DNA of 64,000 nucleotides from NCBI RefSeq assembly GCF_014648635.1, contig NZ_BMRM01000010.1:124001-188000 (forward strand). Direction: 5' to 3'. The notes beneath the pieces are model-generated. The model saw nothing but the letters and a program-made list of their open reading frames with translations, had not been told where the DNA came from and made no database searches. Within the stretch, counting starts at the first letter, position 1; each line of letters starts with the position of its first letter. Positions 32,835-41,327 of the stretch are shown in pieces. Source of the DNA: Streptomyces cinerochromogenes (GTDB lineage Bacteria > Actinomycetota > Actinomycetes > Streptomycetales > Streptomycetaceae). Both the position numbers and the translations under genes were made by a program.

Positions 32835-33268
32835 CCGGCGGCGGGTGGCTGCGCAGCGACGCGCGGCGGCGTGTAGAGGTGCTCACCGACGCGTTTGACC
32901 AGCCGGGCCATCTCATACGCGACCAGCCCGATGTCGGCCGTGACCGCGGTGAGCAGGGCGAGGCACGAGCCGTCACCGGCGGCGGCCACGAAGAGGAACG
33001 CGTCGTCCATCTCGACCATGGTCTGGCGGACTCCGCCCGCTCCGAAGTGCCGTCCGGCACCCTTGGCGAGGCTGTTGAAGCCGGAGGCCACGGCGGCGAG
33101 ATGCTCGGCGTCCTCCCGTGCGAGGCCGGTCGAGGCACCGACCGCCAGCCCGTCGTTGGACAGCACGACGGCGTGCCGTACCTCACGCACGCGCGTGACC
33201 AGGTCGTCGAGCAGCCAGTCCAGTTCGCCGGATCGCTGGCCGGCCCTCCGGTTCGGGTCCTGGATCAT
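32831..33268 (-). CDS. cvnB: conservon Roadblock/LC7 protein
   Basis: A 145-residue Roadblock/LC7 protein: LDWLLDDLVTRVREVRHAVV, NDGLAVGASTGLAREDAEHL and GRHFGAGGVRQTMVEMDDAF. It is expected to act as a GTPase-activating or scaffolding partner for CvnD. It overlaps both neighbours by ATGA (cvnA stop at 33265, cvnC start at 32834). It is very similar to the orphan copy at 30693-31109; the main differences are at both termini. Confidence 0.94.
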   Translation of the reverse strand: MIQDPNRRAGQRSGELDWLLDDLVTRVREVRHAVVLSNDGLAVGASTGLAREDAEHLAAVASGFNSLAKGAGRHFGAGGVRQTMVEMDDAFLFVAAAGDGSCLALLTAVTADIGLVAYEMARLVKRVGEHLYTPPRVAAQPPAAG

Positions 33269-35889
33269 GCCGGGTCTCCTTCGGTGCTGTGCCTGCCCGT
33301 TTCGGGTTCGAGGGCGGACCCGCGGCCGGGCTGTCTGCCACCGCCGCGCGCCCAGCCGTCGCGGTATGCCGCCATGCGGTCCCGGACGAGTTCGGGGGTG
33401 CGCCGGTCGTCGCCGCGCCCGACCGCCTGCGGAGCCGGCTCCTGGGGACGCTGCTGGCGCAGTTGGGGGGCGAGGCTCGCCTGACGCACCCGGCGCGGAA
33501 GGTCGTCGGAGGAGTCGGAGTCGTCGGGCGGGCGGTGCAGGCGCAAGGCGGTGACGCCGGGCGGCGGGGGTTCGTGGGCGGAGGCGTGGCGGCCGTCCGC
33601 CGAAACCGTGTCGTCCGGGACGGAAGCCGGCCGGGTGCTCCGGGGGCCCGCTGCCGTGCCGGTGCCGCGCGGGCCGGGGGTCTGGGTGGAGCCGTGCGCG
33701 CCGGGTGCGCTGGCCGCCAGGGCCGGCCGGTCCGGCCGTGCGGGGACGGCGGCCTCCTGGGGCGCGGGTGTGCCGGGCATGCGCGCGTGGGCGTGTTGCC
33801 GGTCGTGCCGGGCTTGGGCGTCCTCGCGGGAGCAACGTTCTCCCGAGCCGCTGTGCAGCAGGGCGGTCGGCACCAGGACCACGGCGGTGGTGCCGCCGTA
33901 GGGGGACGTCCGCAGGTGCACCTTGATGTCGTGCCGGGAGGCGAGCCTGCTGACCACGAAGAGTCCGAGCCGGTCGCTGTCGAAGAGGTCGAGTGCCTCG
34001 GACTGTTCGATGCGCCGGTTGGCCTCGGCGAGGGTATCGGCGCCCATGCCGAGTCCCCGGTCCTCGATCTCCAGGGCGTAGCCGTTGCCGACCGGTTCGC
34101 CGGTGACCCGCACACGCGTGTGGGGCGGCGAGAACTGTGCGGCGTTCTCCACGAGTTCGGCGAGCAGGTGGGTGAGGTCGGCGACGGCCACACCGATGAC
34201 GTGGGCCTCGGGGAACTGGCGCACCTCCACGCGTGCGTAGTCCTCGACTTCCGAGACGGCGGCGCGTACGACGTTCGTCAGTGACACCGGCATGCGCCAG
34301 GCCCGGCCGGGTGCGGCACCGGAGAGGATGATCAGGCTCTCGGCATGGCGGCGCATCCGGGTGGTGAGGTGGTCCAGGCGGAACAGATCGCTCAGCTCGT
34401 CCGGGTCGTCGGAGCGCCGCTCCATGCTGTCCAGGAGGCTGAGCTGGCGATGGACCAGGACCTGGCTGCGGCGGGCCAGGTTCACGAAGACCCCGGAGAT
34501 GCCGCTGGCCAGCTCGGCACGCTCCACGGCCGCGCTGAGCGCCGCCCGGTGCACGGTGGTCAGGGCTTCCCCGACCTGAGCGGTCTCGTCCTCGGCGGGT
34601 GGTCCGGCGGGCGCCTCGGCCTCGATGTCGATCTCCTCGCCCGCGCGCAGTCTCCGCATCGCTTCCGGGAGTTTGCGGCGGGCGATCTCCAGCGCGTCGT
34701 TGCGCAGGCTCACGAGTTCGACCACCAGGGCCCGCCCGATGCGGACGGAGATGACGAGGGAGGCGGCGACGGCGGCGAGCCCGAGGAGAACGGCGGCGCC
34801 CGCCGGGCTGAGCAGGCCGCGAGCGACCGGGTCGGCACGGCCGGCGACGGCACGGCCGGTGGCCGCGGCGATGGTCCGCATGCCGTCCTGTACGCGCGCG
34901 TGCGCGGTGTTCCAGACGGCCTCCGGTGCCACGGTGGCCGGTCGGGCACCCGGTCCGGCGGCGAGCAGCCTGTCCTCGGCGGCACCCAGGTCGGCGGAGT
35001 CCCCGCCGCGCGCCAGGTCCTGCCAGGCGGCGCGCTGAGCGGCGGGCAGATCGGCGACGGCGGTGTCGGTGAGGGCACGGCGCGCGGCCACGGCGGCGCC
35101 GAAGAGCCGTAGCCGCTGCCCCTGCAGGGCTCCTGCGCTGCGGGCGCTGCCCAGCAGCGCGTCCTCCTGGGCCAGGGCCTCGGCGGCGCGGGAGAACTCG
35201 AGCAGCACGCGCGCGTCGGAGCCGACGTCCGCCTGCTGCACGCCGGTGAGGGCGCCGTCCACGGCGAAGGCCGCGGCGATGGTCTTCGTGTAGCGCGTGA
35301 ACGTGTCGTCCCAGCCTGCCCTGTGGTCGCGCACGGCTGCCCGCAGGGTGCGGAGGCGTTCGGCACCGGTGACGAAGGCGTCGAGGCGGCCGGAGACGCC
35401 GGCGGGCAGTTCCTGGCTGTCGGCGACCGTGCTGTGGCGGCCCAGCCGGAGCGCGGCCACGGCGCGGTCGGTGCGGGACGCCAGGGCTTCGAGGTCGCCG
35501 TCGTTCCCGGTGCGCGGGCCGGTGGCGTAGCGCACGGCCGCGGTGCGCTCGGCCTGCAGCGCGGTGACGGCGGTGGCCACCGGGGTGCGCAGTTCGGCGT
35601 CGACCCGCTGTGACTGGCGCAGCCGGGCGACGTCCTGGGCGGTGCTGACGGTGGCGTACGCCCAGAGGGCGAGGAGGGAGACCACGGGCACCATCAGCAG
35701 GCTGACCACCTTGGCGCGCACGGTCCGCGGTCGCAGGCGCCGGCGGCCTCCACGCGCGCGTGCCGCGGCGGGCGGTGTGCGGAGCGGGTGGCCGGTGCCC
35801 TCGTCGGCGGGTGGTCCGGCGTGTGCGCGGCGGCCGCGGGGGCGGTGCTCCGGGGCGGCGGCTCGCTCGGGGGTACGGGGTGGGCGCAT
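33265..35889 (-). CDS. cvnA: conservon sensor histidine-kinase-like protein
   Basis: An 874-residue membrane sensor. A Pro/Arg-rich cytosolic start leads to TM1 (VVSLLMVPVVSLLALWAYAT), a ~270-residue extracytoplasmic nitrate/nitrite-sensor-like helical domain, TM2 (GAAVLLGLAAVAASLVISV), a HAMP-like region and a HATPase: LAELVENAAQFSPPHTRVRV (N box), EIEDRGLGMGADTLAEANRR (G1) and DRLGLFVVSRLASRHDI (G2). The H-box region has no typical phospho-His motif, as usual for CvnA. The last ~180 residues are a disordered Pro/Arg/His tail. It signals to CvnB/CvnD rather than a response regulator. The MHYT gene lies 48 bases upstream. Confidence 0.92.
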   Translation of the reverse strand: MRPPRTPERAAAPEHRPRGRRAHAGPPADEGTGHPLRTPPAAARARGGRRRLRPRTVRAKVVSLLMVPVVSLLALWAYATVSTAQDVARLRQSQRVDAELRTPVATAVTALQAERTAAVRYATGPRTGNDGDLEALASRTDRAVAALRLGRHSTVADSQELPAGVSGRLDAFVTGAERLRTLRAAVRDHRAGWDDTFTRYTKTIAAAFAVDGALTGVQQADVGSDARVLLEFSRAAEALAQEDALLGSARSAGALQGQRLRLFGAAVAARRALTDTAVADLPAAQRAAWQDLARGGDSADLGAAEDRLLAAGPGARPATVAPEAVWNTAHARVQDGMRTIAAATGRAVAGRADPVARGLLSPAGAAVLLGLAAVAASLVISVRIGRALVVELVSLRNDALEIARRKLPEAMRRLRAGEEIDIEAEAPAGPPAEDETAQVGEALTTVHRAALSAAVERAELASGISGVFVNLARRSQVLVHRQLSLLDSMERRSDDPDELSDLFRLDHLTTRMRRHAESLIILSGAAPGRAWRMPVSLTNVVRAAVSEVEDYARVEVRQFPEAHVIGVAVADLTHLLAELVENAAQFSPPHTRVRVTGEPVGNGYALEIEDRGLGMGADTLAEANRRIEQSEALDLFDSDRLGLFVVSRLASRHDIKVHLRTSPYGGTTAVVLVPTALLHSGSGERCSREDAQARHDRQHAHARMPGTPAPQEAAVPARPDRPALAASAPGAHGSTQTPGPRGTGTAAGPRSTRPASVPDDTVSADGRHASAHEPPPPGVTALRLHRPPDDSDSSDDLPRRVRQASLAPQLRQQRPQEPAPQAVGRGDDRRTPELVRDRMAAYRDGWARGGGRQPGRGSALEPETGRHSTEGDPA

Positions 35890-35937
35890 GGACTCCTCGC
35901 TCGGGACGGGGTCGGTGCGTGGGCGGCCGGGGCCCCG

Positions 35938-36711
35938 CTAGCGGGCGATGCTCTCGACGGGCCGCTGGGCGGAGGCGGACGCCTCGCGCTCGTCGGCGGT
36001 GGGCGAGAGGGCGACGAAGGCCGAGGTGATGAACAGGTAGGACCCGAGGCCGACGGCGAGGGGGAAGATGAACTGCATCGCCGTGGCCCCGGGCAGGGTG
36101 TCGCCGGAAGGGTCCACACGCACGCTCACCGCGAACATCCCGGTGTAGTGCATGCTGCTGACGGCCGCTCCCATGACGAGGGAGGCGACGGTGACCGCGA
36201 GGGGTGACGTGATGTTGAGTCCCGCCCACAGGGCCGCGGTCGCCGCGACCACGGCGATCAGTACCGACAGTCCGACGAGAACGGGGTCGTATCCGACGTC
36301 GCCGTGCAGCCGGACCGCCGCCATGCCGAGGTAGTGCATGCTGGCGACGCCCAGTCCGGTGGTGAGCCCACCGAGGAAGAGCGCCCGGCGCCGGTCGCGG
36401 CCGTAGCCGACGGCGAAGACGCCGGCGCAGACGACGACCATGGCGACGAGGAGGCTGAGGATGGTCAGCGGCACGTTGTAGCGGATGTCGCTGCCGCTGA
36501 CGCGGAAGCCGAGCATGGCCACGAAGTGCATGGTCCAGATGCCCGTCCCGATCGCGGAGGCGGCGGTGACGAGCCAGTTGCGGCGCGAGCGGCCGGTGGT
36601 GGCGAGCGCGCGGACGGTGCAGCGCAGTCCGAGTGCGGCGCCTGTGCAGGCCATCACGTATGACAGCACGGGGGTCAGCCAGCCGAAGGCGGCGTGGTCC
36701 AGGTGTCCCAT
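35938..36711 (-). CDS. MHYT-domain integral membrane sensor
   Basis: A 257-residue protein with seven TM segments and three MHYT motifs: WTMHFVAMLGF, ASMHYLGMAA and SSMHYTGMFA. The MHYT domain is a predicted metal (copper) and gas sensor (O2, CO, NO) usually fused to GGDEF/EAL or kinase domains. Here it stands alone, ending in a short cytosolic tail. It lies upstream of cvnA in the same direction, so it probably heads the conservon transcript and may supply a redox or gas input. The start is ATG 36711. Confidence 0.92.
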   Translation of the reverse strand: MGHLDHAAFGWLTPVLSYVMACTGAALGLRCTVRALATTGRSRRNWLVTAASAIGTGIWTMHFVAMLGFRVSGSDIRYNVPLTILSLLVAMVVVCAGVFAVGYGRDRRRALFLGGLTTGLGVASMHYLGMAAVRLHGDVGYDPVLVGLSVLIAVVAATAALWAGLNITSPLAVTVASLVMGAAVSSMHYTGMFAVSVRVDPSGDTLPGATAMQFIFPLAVGLGSYLFITSAFVALSPTADEREASASAQRPVESIAR

Positions 36712-36854
36712 GGCCCCGGGACGCTAGCGGTGGCACGGGCGCACAAAGGGGGCGCATTTCGAAAAGTGCCGGAATGTGGCGCACAGTTGCGACGGAACGA
36801 TCGCGTCCCGTTCGAACATGCGCACAGAGGCATCCCTCGTGACGGTGAGGAATC

Positions 36855-37463
36855 ATGCGGAGCATGAGCGACGACCACACACACGTCCAGGAGTTCTTCA
36901 CCGCCCGCGCCGCCGACTGGGACACCCGGTTCCCGGACGACGGCCCGGCTTACGCGGCCGCCGTGGCCGACCTACGGCTGCGGAAGGGGGACCGCGTGCT
37001 GGACGCCGGCTGCGGCACGGGGCGCGCCCTGCCACCGCTGCGAGCCGCTGTGGGGCCTTCCGGGGTGGTGCTCGGCGCCGATCTGACCCCGGCCATGCTG
37101 CAGGCCGCCGTACGGGCGGGCAGGGACCGCCACGGCCGGCTGCTGCTCGCGGACGTCTCCGCGCTGCCGCTGCGCTCGGGGTGTCTGGACGCCGTGTTCG
37201 CAGCCGGCCTGATCGCCCACCTGCCGCGCCCGGTGGACAACCTGCGGGAACTGGCCCGCGTGGTACGGCCGGGCGGTACGCTCGCGCTCTTCCACCCCAT
37301 CGGCCGCGCGGCGCTGGCAGCGCGTCAGGGCCGCCGTATCACCCCCGACGACCTGCGGGCGGAGGCCAACCTGGACCCGCTGCTGGCCCGTTCGGGCTGG
37401 CGCATGACGTCGTACGTCGACGAGGACGCCCGCTTCCTCGCGCTCGCGGTGCGCGAGGCCTGA
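36855..37463 (+). CDS. class I SAM-dependent methyltransferase
   Basis: A 202-residue methyltransferase. Motif I is VLDAGCGTGRALPPLRAAVG, then VVLGADLTPAMLQAAVRAG, post-I LLLADVSALPLRSGCLDAVF and motif III LARVVRPGGTLALFHPIGRA. The fold is that of small-molecule (methyltransf_11) enzymes; the substrate is unknown. GAGGA lies seven bases before ATG 36855; ATG 36864 is an alternative. The 3' end is duplicated in tandem just past the stop. Confidence 0.92.
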   Translation: MRSMSDDHTHVQEFFTARAADWDTRFPDDGPAYAAAVADLRLRKGDRVLDAGCGTGRALPPLRAAVGPSGVVLGADLTPAMLQAAVRAGRDRHGRLLLADVSALPLRSGCLDAVFAAGLIAHLPRPVDNLRELARVVRPGGTLALFHPIGRAALAARQGRRITPDDLRAEANLDPLLARSGWRMTSYVDEDARFLALAVREA

Positions 37464-37525
37464 CGCGTCCTACGGCGACCAGGACGCCCGCTTCCCTGCG
37501 CTCGCGGTGCGCGAGGGCCGACGAG
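37410..37525. repeat. 58-bp tandem duplication of the methyltransferase 3' end
   Basis: 37410-37466, covering the last codons and stop of the methyltransferase gene, recurs at 37468-37525. Both copies contain AGGACGCCCGCTTCC and CGCTCGCGGTGCGCGAGG. The second copy has lost the stop codon (GGCCTGACG became GGGCCGACG). Confidence 0.85.
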
Positions 37526-37534
37526 GGGGCCCGG

Positions 37535-38290
37535 TCAGTGCGTTCCGGCGACGGCTGCCGCGAAGGCGCCGGGGTTGTCGAACATGACGTTGTGCCCGGC
37601 GCCGGGCACCGTCACCACGCGCACCCCGGCGGCTTCAAGGCGCTCCCGGCCCGCGAGTTCGCCGCTGTGCTCGCCCTGGAGGAAGACGCGGTCGACGGGC
37701 AGCCCCTCCAGGAGCGTGCGCATCACCGGGTCCGAGCCCTTGCGCAGACCGACGGCGCTGCGGTGCAGCGCGAGCGGGTCGGCCAGACGCATGGTCGCCG
37801 CCCACAGCGGGCCGACCGCCTCCAGCACGCGCGCGTACTCCTTCGCGACGAACTCGTCCTCTCCATGGGCGGCGATTCCGCTGCTGGCGGCGGTCGACGG
37901 CGGAAAGGCGTCCAGGTTGGCCTCCGTCAGCACCAGCCGGGAGACGAGGCCGGGCCGGCGGTGGGCGAGGACGACCGCCACCGCGCCGCCCATGCTGTGC
38001 GCGATCAGTTCGGCACCGGCGACTCCGGCCGCGTCCAGCGCGGCCGCGACCGCGTCGGCGTGGTCCTCCAGCGTGTAGCCGAAGTCCCGGGGCCGGTCGC
38101 TCGTGCCGTGTCCGGGCAGATCCACGAAGAGGCTGCGGCGGCCCGCGAGTTCGGGCCGGGCCGCGATGTGCGCGTGGTACACGGCGGACATCGACCCCAG
38201 TCCGTGCAGGTACACCCGGGCAGGCTCCGCCCCGGGCACCTCGGTCCACCGGATGTGACTTCCCCTGCTGTCGAACGCGGCCTGCTGCAC
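37535..38290 (-). CDS. alpha/beta hydrolase
   Basis: A 251-residue alpha/beta-hydrolase. The oxyanion segment is VYLHGLGSMS, the nucleophile elbow LIAHSMGGAVAVVLAHRRPG (Ser in HSMGG), and the catalytic His lies in GAGHNVMFDNPGAF. It resembles cytosolic esterase/lactonase-like members. GTG 38290 follows a strong GAGGGAGGGG; the frame is open to 38335, but that extension crosses into the regulatory dyad. It is divergent from the PadR gene and probably controlled by it. Confidence 0.9.
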   Translation of the reverse strand: MQQAAFDSRGSHIRWTEVPGAEPARVYLHGLGSMSAVYHAHIAARPELAGRRSLFVDLPGHGTSDRPRDFGYTLEDHADAVAAALDAAGVAGAELIAHSMGGAVAVVLAHRRPGLVSRLVLTEANLDAFPPSTAASSGIAAHGEDEFVAKEYARVLEAVGPLWAATMRLADPLALHRSAVGLRKGSDPVMRTLLEGLPVDRVFLQGEHSGELAGRERLEAAGVRVVTVPGAGHNVMFDNPGAFAAAVAGTH

Positions 38291-38322
38291 CGTGCCCCTC
38301 CCTCTGTTCGGCGACGCCGCAC

Positions 38323-38344
38323 AATACCTCGCCATCGAGGTATT
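38323..38344. promoter_or_regulatory. candidate PadR operator, 22-bp palindrome
   Basis: A perfect dyad AATACCTCG-N4-CGAGGTATT lies between the divergent hydrolase and PadR genes. Half-site echoes (GCGGTATTGG, then CGAGGTAC) follow towards the PadR start. Its AT content and symmetry stand out, and its placement over both promoters suits autoregulation. Confidence 0.75.
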
Positions 38345-38395
38345 CCGTCAAGGCGGTATTGGCGTGACGAGGTACCCCTGCGAAAGAATGCGGGC

Positions 38396-38929
38396 ATGCT
38401 CGAACTGGCCATCCTCGGTTTCCTGTACGACGCCCCGCTGCACGGTTACGTCCTGCGGCGCCACATCGCGGCGCTCACGGGGCATGTGCGCCCTGTCGCC
38501 GAGAGCACGCTGTATCCGGCGATCAAGCGCCTGGAGAAGGCCGGTCTGCTGGCTCGGGCGACCGAGCCCGGTGCCGTGGCCGCGCCACGGCATGTGCTGC
38601 GGCTGACCGAGGAGGGCGGACGCGAGCTGAAGCGCAGGCTGGCCGAGCCCGCGCAGCGCGAGATCACCGACGAGAACCACTGGTTCACACTGCTGGCGTT
38701 CCTGCGGCACCTGGAGGACCCCGCCGCACAGGCGGCCGTGCTGCGGCGCCGGCTGGCCTTCCTTCAGGAGCCGGCGAGCTTCTTCTACGACGGTGACCGG
38801 CCGCTCTCCGCCGAGGAACTGGACGATCCGTTCCGGCGGGGTGTCCTCACCATCGCCCGTGCCACGAGCCGGGCGGAACTGGCCTGGCTGCGCGACACCC
38901 TCGCGTCACTCGACAGGGCCGGCCGCTGA
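38396..38929 (+). CDS. PadR-family transcriptional regulator
   Basis: A 177-residue PadR protein. The winged helix reads MLELAILGFLYDAPLHGYVL then LYPAIKRLEKAGLLARATEP and HVLRLTEEGGRELKRRL, and the C-terminal helical part (HWFTLLAFLRHLEDPAAQAA) provides dimerisation. The family are usually phenolic- or drug-responsive repressors. The dyad at 38323-38344 is the likely binding site. The last 24 bases overlap the end of the convergent MpaB-type gene. Confidence 0.93.
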   Translation: MLELAILGFLYDAPLHGYVLRRHIAALTGHVRPVAESTLYPAIKRLEKAGLLARATEPGAVAAPRHVLRLTEEGGRELKRRLAEPAQREITDENHWFTLLAFLRHLEDPAAQAAVLRRRLAFLQEPASFFYDGDRPLSAEELDDPFRRGVLTIARATSRAELAWLRDTLASLDRAGR

Positions 38930-39811
38930 GCCGTCCCGGTGCCGCACCGGGCAGCCGCGCAGCCCGGGGACGGGGCGGGTGCCCAGGTCGGCCACGCGGT
39001 AGCCGTTCGGATAGCCCTTGATCTCCCAGTTCTGGCGGGCGAAGTGCGGGCTGCGGCGCGGCGGCAGCAGCCGGACGAGCCGGCCGCGCGTCCGTACGGC
39101 GCGGCGCACCAGTGCGGAGGTCGCGGCGCCCGGGCTCGGATAGCGGAACGCGCGCAGCAACGGCTCGTCGAGCAGGGCGAGCGTCGCCGTGCGCAGCACC
39201 GGTGCGAGCGGACGCGGATACCAGGACGCCATCAGGTCCAGGGTGGCGTCGGAGACCCGCCGAGCCTCCTCGTCCCAGCCGAAGTGGGCTTCCTCGTAGC
39301 TGTCGAGCAGGGCTTCGAACTCCTCGTAGGTGCGGGGAATGTCCGGGATGCCCATGTGCCGGCCCAGGGTGCGGTAGTACTCGGTGGTGGCCACGATCTC
39401 GTGCCGGGACAGCCGACGCCAGCCGTAGGCGTCGATCCAGCGCCGGGGCATCACCACGAACGTGCTCAGCACGTACCGCATGTCGTCGTCGCTGATGTCG
39501 TAGCTGCGGTGCATCTGGTTGATGCGGCGGACGGCGGTGCGTCCCTGCTCCGCGGCGAAGCCGTGTTCCACGATGGTGTCGAGGAGCAGCACGGTGTCGT
39601 CGTACCGCTTCTGCGTACGCTCGGTCAGCTCCGCCGTCCGCGCGAGCAGCCGGCCGATGCTGGGCACCGCGTAGGTGCGGTACAGGGCCAGTTCCAGGGC
39701 GCGGGTGTAGTCCCAGGGGAACTCGTACGCCACACTGATCCGGTAGATCTCCAGCGCGTCCGCCACCGGGTCCAGCCGGCGGATCCGGTCCAGCTGCTCG
39801 AACCGCTTCAC
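38906..39811 (-). CDS. MpaB-family (DUF2236) oxygenase
   Basis: A 301-residue predicted haem-type oxygenase of the MpaB/Lcp (DUF2236) family. FEQLDRIRRLDPVADALEIY, YEFPWDYTRALELALYRTYA, RINQMHRSYDISDDDMRYVL and TEYYRTLGRHMGIPDIPRTY are family landmarks with conserved His, Arg and Asp. Known members oxidatively cleave side chains of isoprenoids or rubber. GTG 39811 has GGGGGA upstream and begins the conserved core; the frame is open much further but without protein-like sequence. It is convergent with padR (24-base overlap). Confidence 0.85.
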   Translation of the reverse strand: MKRFEQLDRIRRLDPVADALEIYRISVAYEFPWDYTRALELALYRTYAVPSIGRLLARTAELTERTQKRYDDTVLLLDTIVEHGFAAEQGRTAVRRINQMHRSYDISDDDMRYVLSTFVVMPRRWIDAYGWRRLSRHEIVATTEYYRTLGRHMGIPDIPRTYEEFEALLDSYEEAHFGWDEEARRVSDATLDLMASWYPRPLAPVLRTATLALLDEPLLRAFRYPSPGAATSALVRRAVRTRGRLVRLLPPRRSPHFARQNWEIKGYPNGYRVADLGTRPVPGLRGCPVRHRDGSAAGPVE

Positions 39812-39909
39812 CGCGTCGTCCCCCTTCTGATACCGGATCTCCAACTCTACGTTGTGAAGCAGCAGATGGGCGATCAGTGGTGACTTCGTCCGGGGAAAGG
39901 GTGATCCGT

Positions 39910-40206
39910 GTGTTCGACACGATCCGCAGGTACGCAGGCAGGCTCCGCACCGCCACGCCCGCGCGGGCCGAGGGTGCCCCGGAGCGGCGCGCGCACAACC
40001 TGTTCGAGGCCGCCGCGGTCTATGTGGCGGCCCGTGCGGAGGACGACCAGGACCGGATCGAGGAAGCGGCGGCCTGGGTGTCGCCGGAGGCGCTCTCCTT
40101 CGGCGTGAGCGAGCTGGCCTGCCGGGCGGTGGTGGCGCTGGCCCGGGAGCGGGACGAGTCGCCCGACGAGGTCGCCCGTGCCCTTCTCGGACTGCCCGCC
40201 GCATGA
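39910..40206 (+). CDS. small hypothetical helical protein
   Basis: A 98-residue, mostly helical soluble protein: VFDTIRRYAGRLRTATPARA, then RRAHNLFEAAAVYVAARAED, AAAWVSPEALSFGVSELACR and DESPDEVARALLGLPAA. No family is recognised; the composition and conserved-looking helices suggest a real actinobacterial gene. GTG 39910 lies about nine bases after GGAAAGG; upstream GTGs at 39877, 39880 and 39901 are alternatives. It is divergent from the MpaB-type gene. Confidence 0.65.
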   Translation: MFDTIRRYAGRLRTATPARAEGAPERRAHNLFEAAAVYVAARAEDDQDRIEEAAAWVSPEALSFGVSELACRAVVALARERDESPDEVARALLGLPAA

Positions 40207-40264
40207 GCGGAACTTCCCTCTCCAGATGTGGCCGTTTCGCCCCTGTCCAGGTGGAAACCTGCAG

Positions 40265-40283
40265 CTCCGCGTGGTGCGCGGAG
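40265..40283 (+). terminator. short hairpin after the small hypothetical gene
   Basis: Perfect 7-bp arms CTCCGCG and CGCGGAG around TGGTG, 59 bases after the preceding stop. No T-run follows. Confidence 0.4.
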
Positions 40284-40285
40284 TC

Positions 40286-40315
40286 GTGACAAGCTGCTTC
40301 CGCTCGCACTAGGGT
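40286..40315 (+). promoter_or_regulatory. candidate promoter of the 283-residue gene
   Basis: GTGACA (40286-40291), 18-base spacer, TAGGGT (40310-40315), followed by GGGGAGG and ATG 40349. Confidence 0.45.
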
Positions 40316-40348
40316 GCGCGCCGATGGACGACCACTGGGGAGGCAGGG

Positions 40349-41200
40349 ATGGCCGGGACGGACGATGAGGCCGTCGCCGCCGCGGACGATGCGCTGTACG
40401 TGCTGACGGCGGTGCTGCTGACGCCGGCGCAGTTTCCGAGCGTGCTGGGCGACGACTACCCGGAGGCGTGTGCGGCGCTGGACCTCGCGCCGCGCGCCGA
40501 CGGGTACGGCCTGGTGCTGGGCCAGGACGGGGACGGTGCTCGCTGGACGGTCGTCATCGACGACGTCTCGCTGGTCGCCGTGGCGATCGCTTCCTGGGAC
40601 TGCGGCATGGAGTACGAGCTGTCGCCGGACGAGAGCGCGGTCGTGACCGCCCTGCCGGGGTGGCCCCTGGCCGTCGCCGTGGCGGCACCGGGCGTGCCCG
40701 CCCCGCACGACCCCCCTGCCGAGGCGGCGGACCGGCCGGCGCTGAGCCCTCCGGACACCGGAACGTGGGGGCCCGCCCAGCGCCGGCTGGGTGCCGACGA
40801 GATCGCGTTGCAGTGGGCGGCCTGGCGGGAGCAGATCGACGACGCCGACTTCCCCGCGCCGGGTGAGCCGGCGGAGGTCGCGCAGGTCGCGGAGTCCGCA
40901 CCGGAGGGTGCGGAGCGCGCTTCGTCCGGCGGCCACAGGGGTGTCCGCCGGGTGCTCGCGGAGGCGCGCGCCTACGTCGACTCCCCGCCGCCGCTCGGCC
41001 GGGTGCGCTCGTCGTTCGCCCCGGGCGAGGCCCGCACCCTGCGCGCCGACGGTCCCGGCTGGTCGATCGTGGCCCGCACCGACGACATCGCGTTCGTCCT
41101 GCTCGACGAGGAGCCCGGCGAGGTCCTGCCGGTGGGCAGGGGCCCCGAGCTGCCGGGACTGCTGGACGCGCTCGACAAGATGGCCGTACGGCCCCTGTGA
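40349..41200 (+). CDS. hypothetical protein, 283 residues
   Basis: A soluble two-part protein. The N-terminal ~115 residues form an alternating strand/helix domain (ADDALYVLTAVLLTPAQFPS, WTVVIDDVSLVAVAIASWDC). A Pro/Glu/Ala-rich linker of ~85 residues follows, then a second small domain with APGEARTLRADGPGWSIVAR and DIAFVLLDEEPGEVLPVGRG. The two domains share a wsIVa/WTVVID-DxxxVxVxL pattern and may be related. No catalytic motif, TM segment or signal is seen. I do not recognise the family. GGGGAGG lies upstream of the ATG. Confidence 0.75.
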   Translation: MAGTDDEAVAAADDALYVLTAVLLTPAQFPSVLGDDYPEACAALDLAPRADGYGLVLGQDGDGARWTVVIDDVSLVAVAIASWDCGMEYELSPDESAVVTALPGWPLAVAVAAPGVPAPHDPPAEAADRPALSPPDTGTWGPAQRRLGADEIALQWAAWREQIDDADFPAPGEPAEVAQVAESAPEGAERASSGGHRGVRRVLAEARAYVDSPPPLGRVRSSFAPGEARTLRADGPGWSIVARTDDIAFVLLDEEPGEVLPVGRGPELPGLLDALDKMAVRPL

Positions 41201-41327
41201 GCCGGAGCGAGCGGACGGAGCCTTCCTCGCCGCTCCCAGGGCCCTACCGCCCGCGGTGTCCCGCCCCAGGGCGGGGCACGGTCCATGCCCCCCGCACGGC
41301 TGGCCCGCATGCCCTGGGACCGGCGCC

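Noticed and set aside
32831..36925. A 1364-residue minus-strand frame covering the conservon
   Set aside because: Only its last ~145 codons (CvnB) are protein-like; the rest is the Arg/Pro-rich shadow of cvnA in another frame.
40349..41200. Enzyme assignment for the 283-residue protein
   Set aside because: No motif that I can name; the apparent internal duplication is too weak to identify a family.
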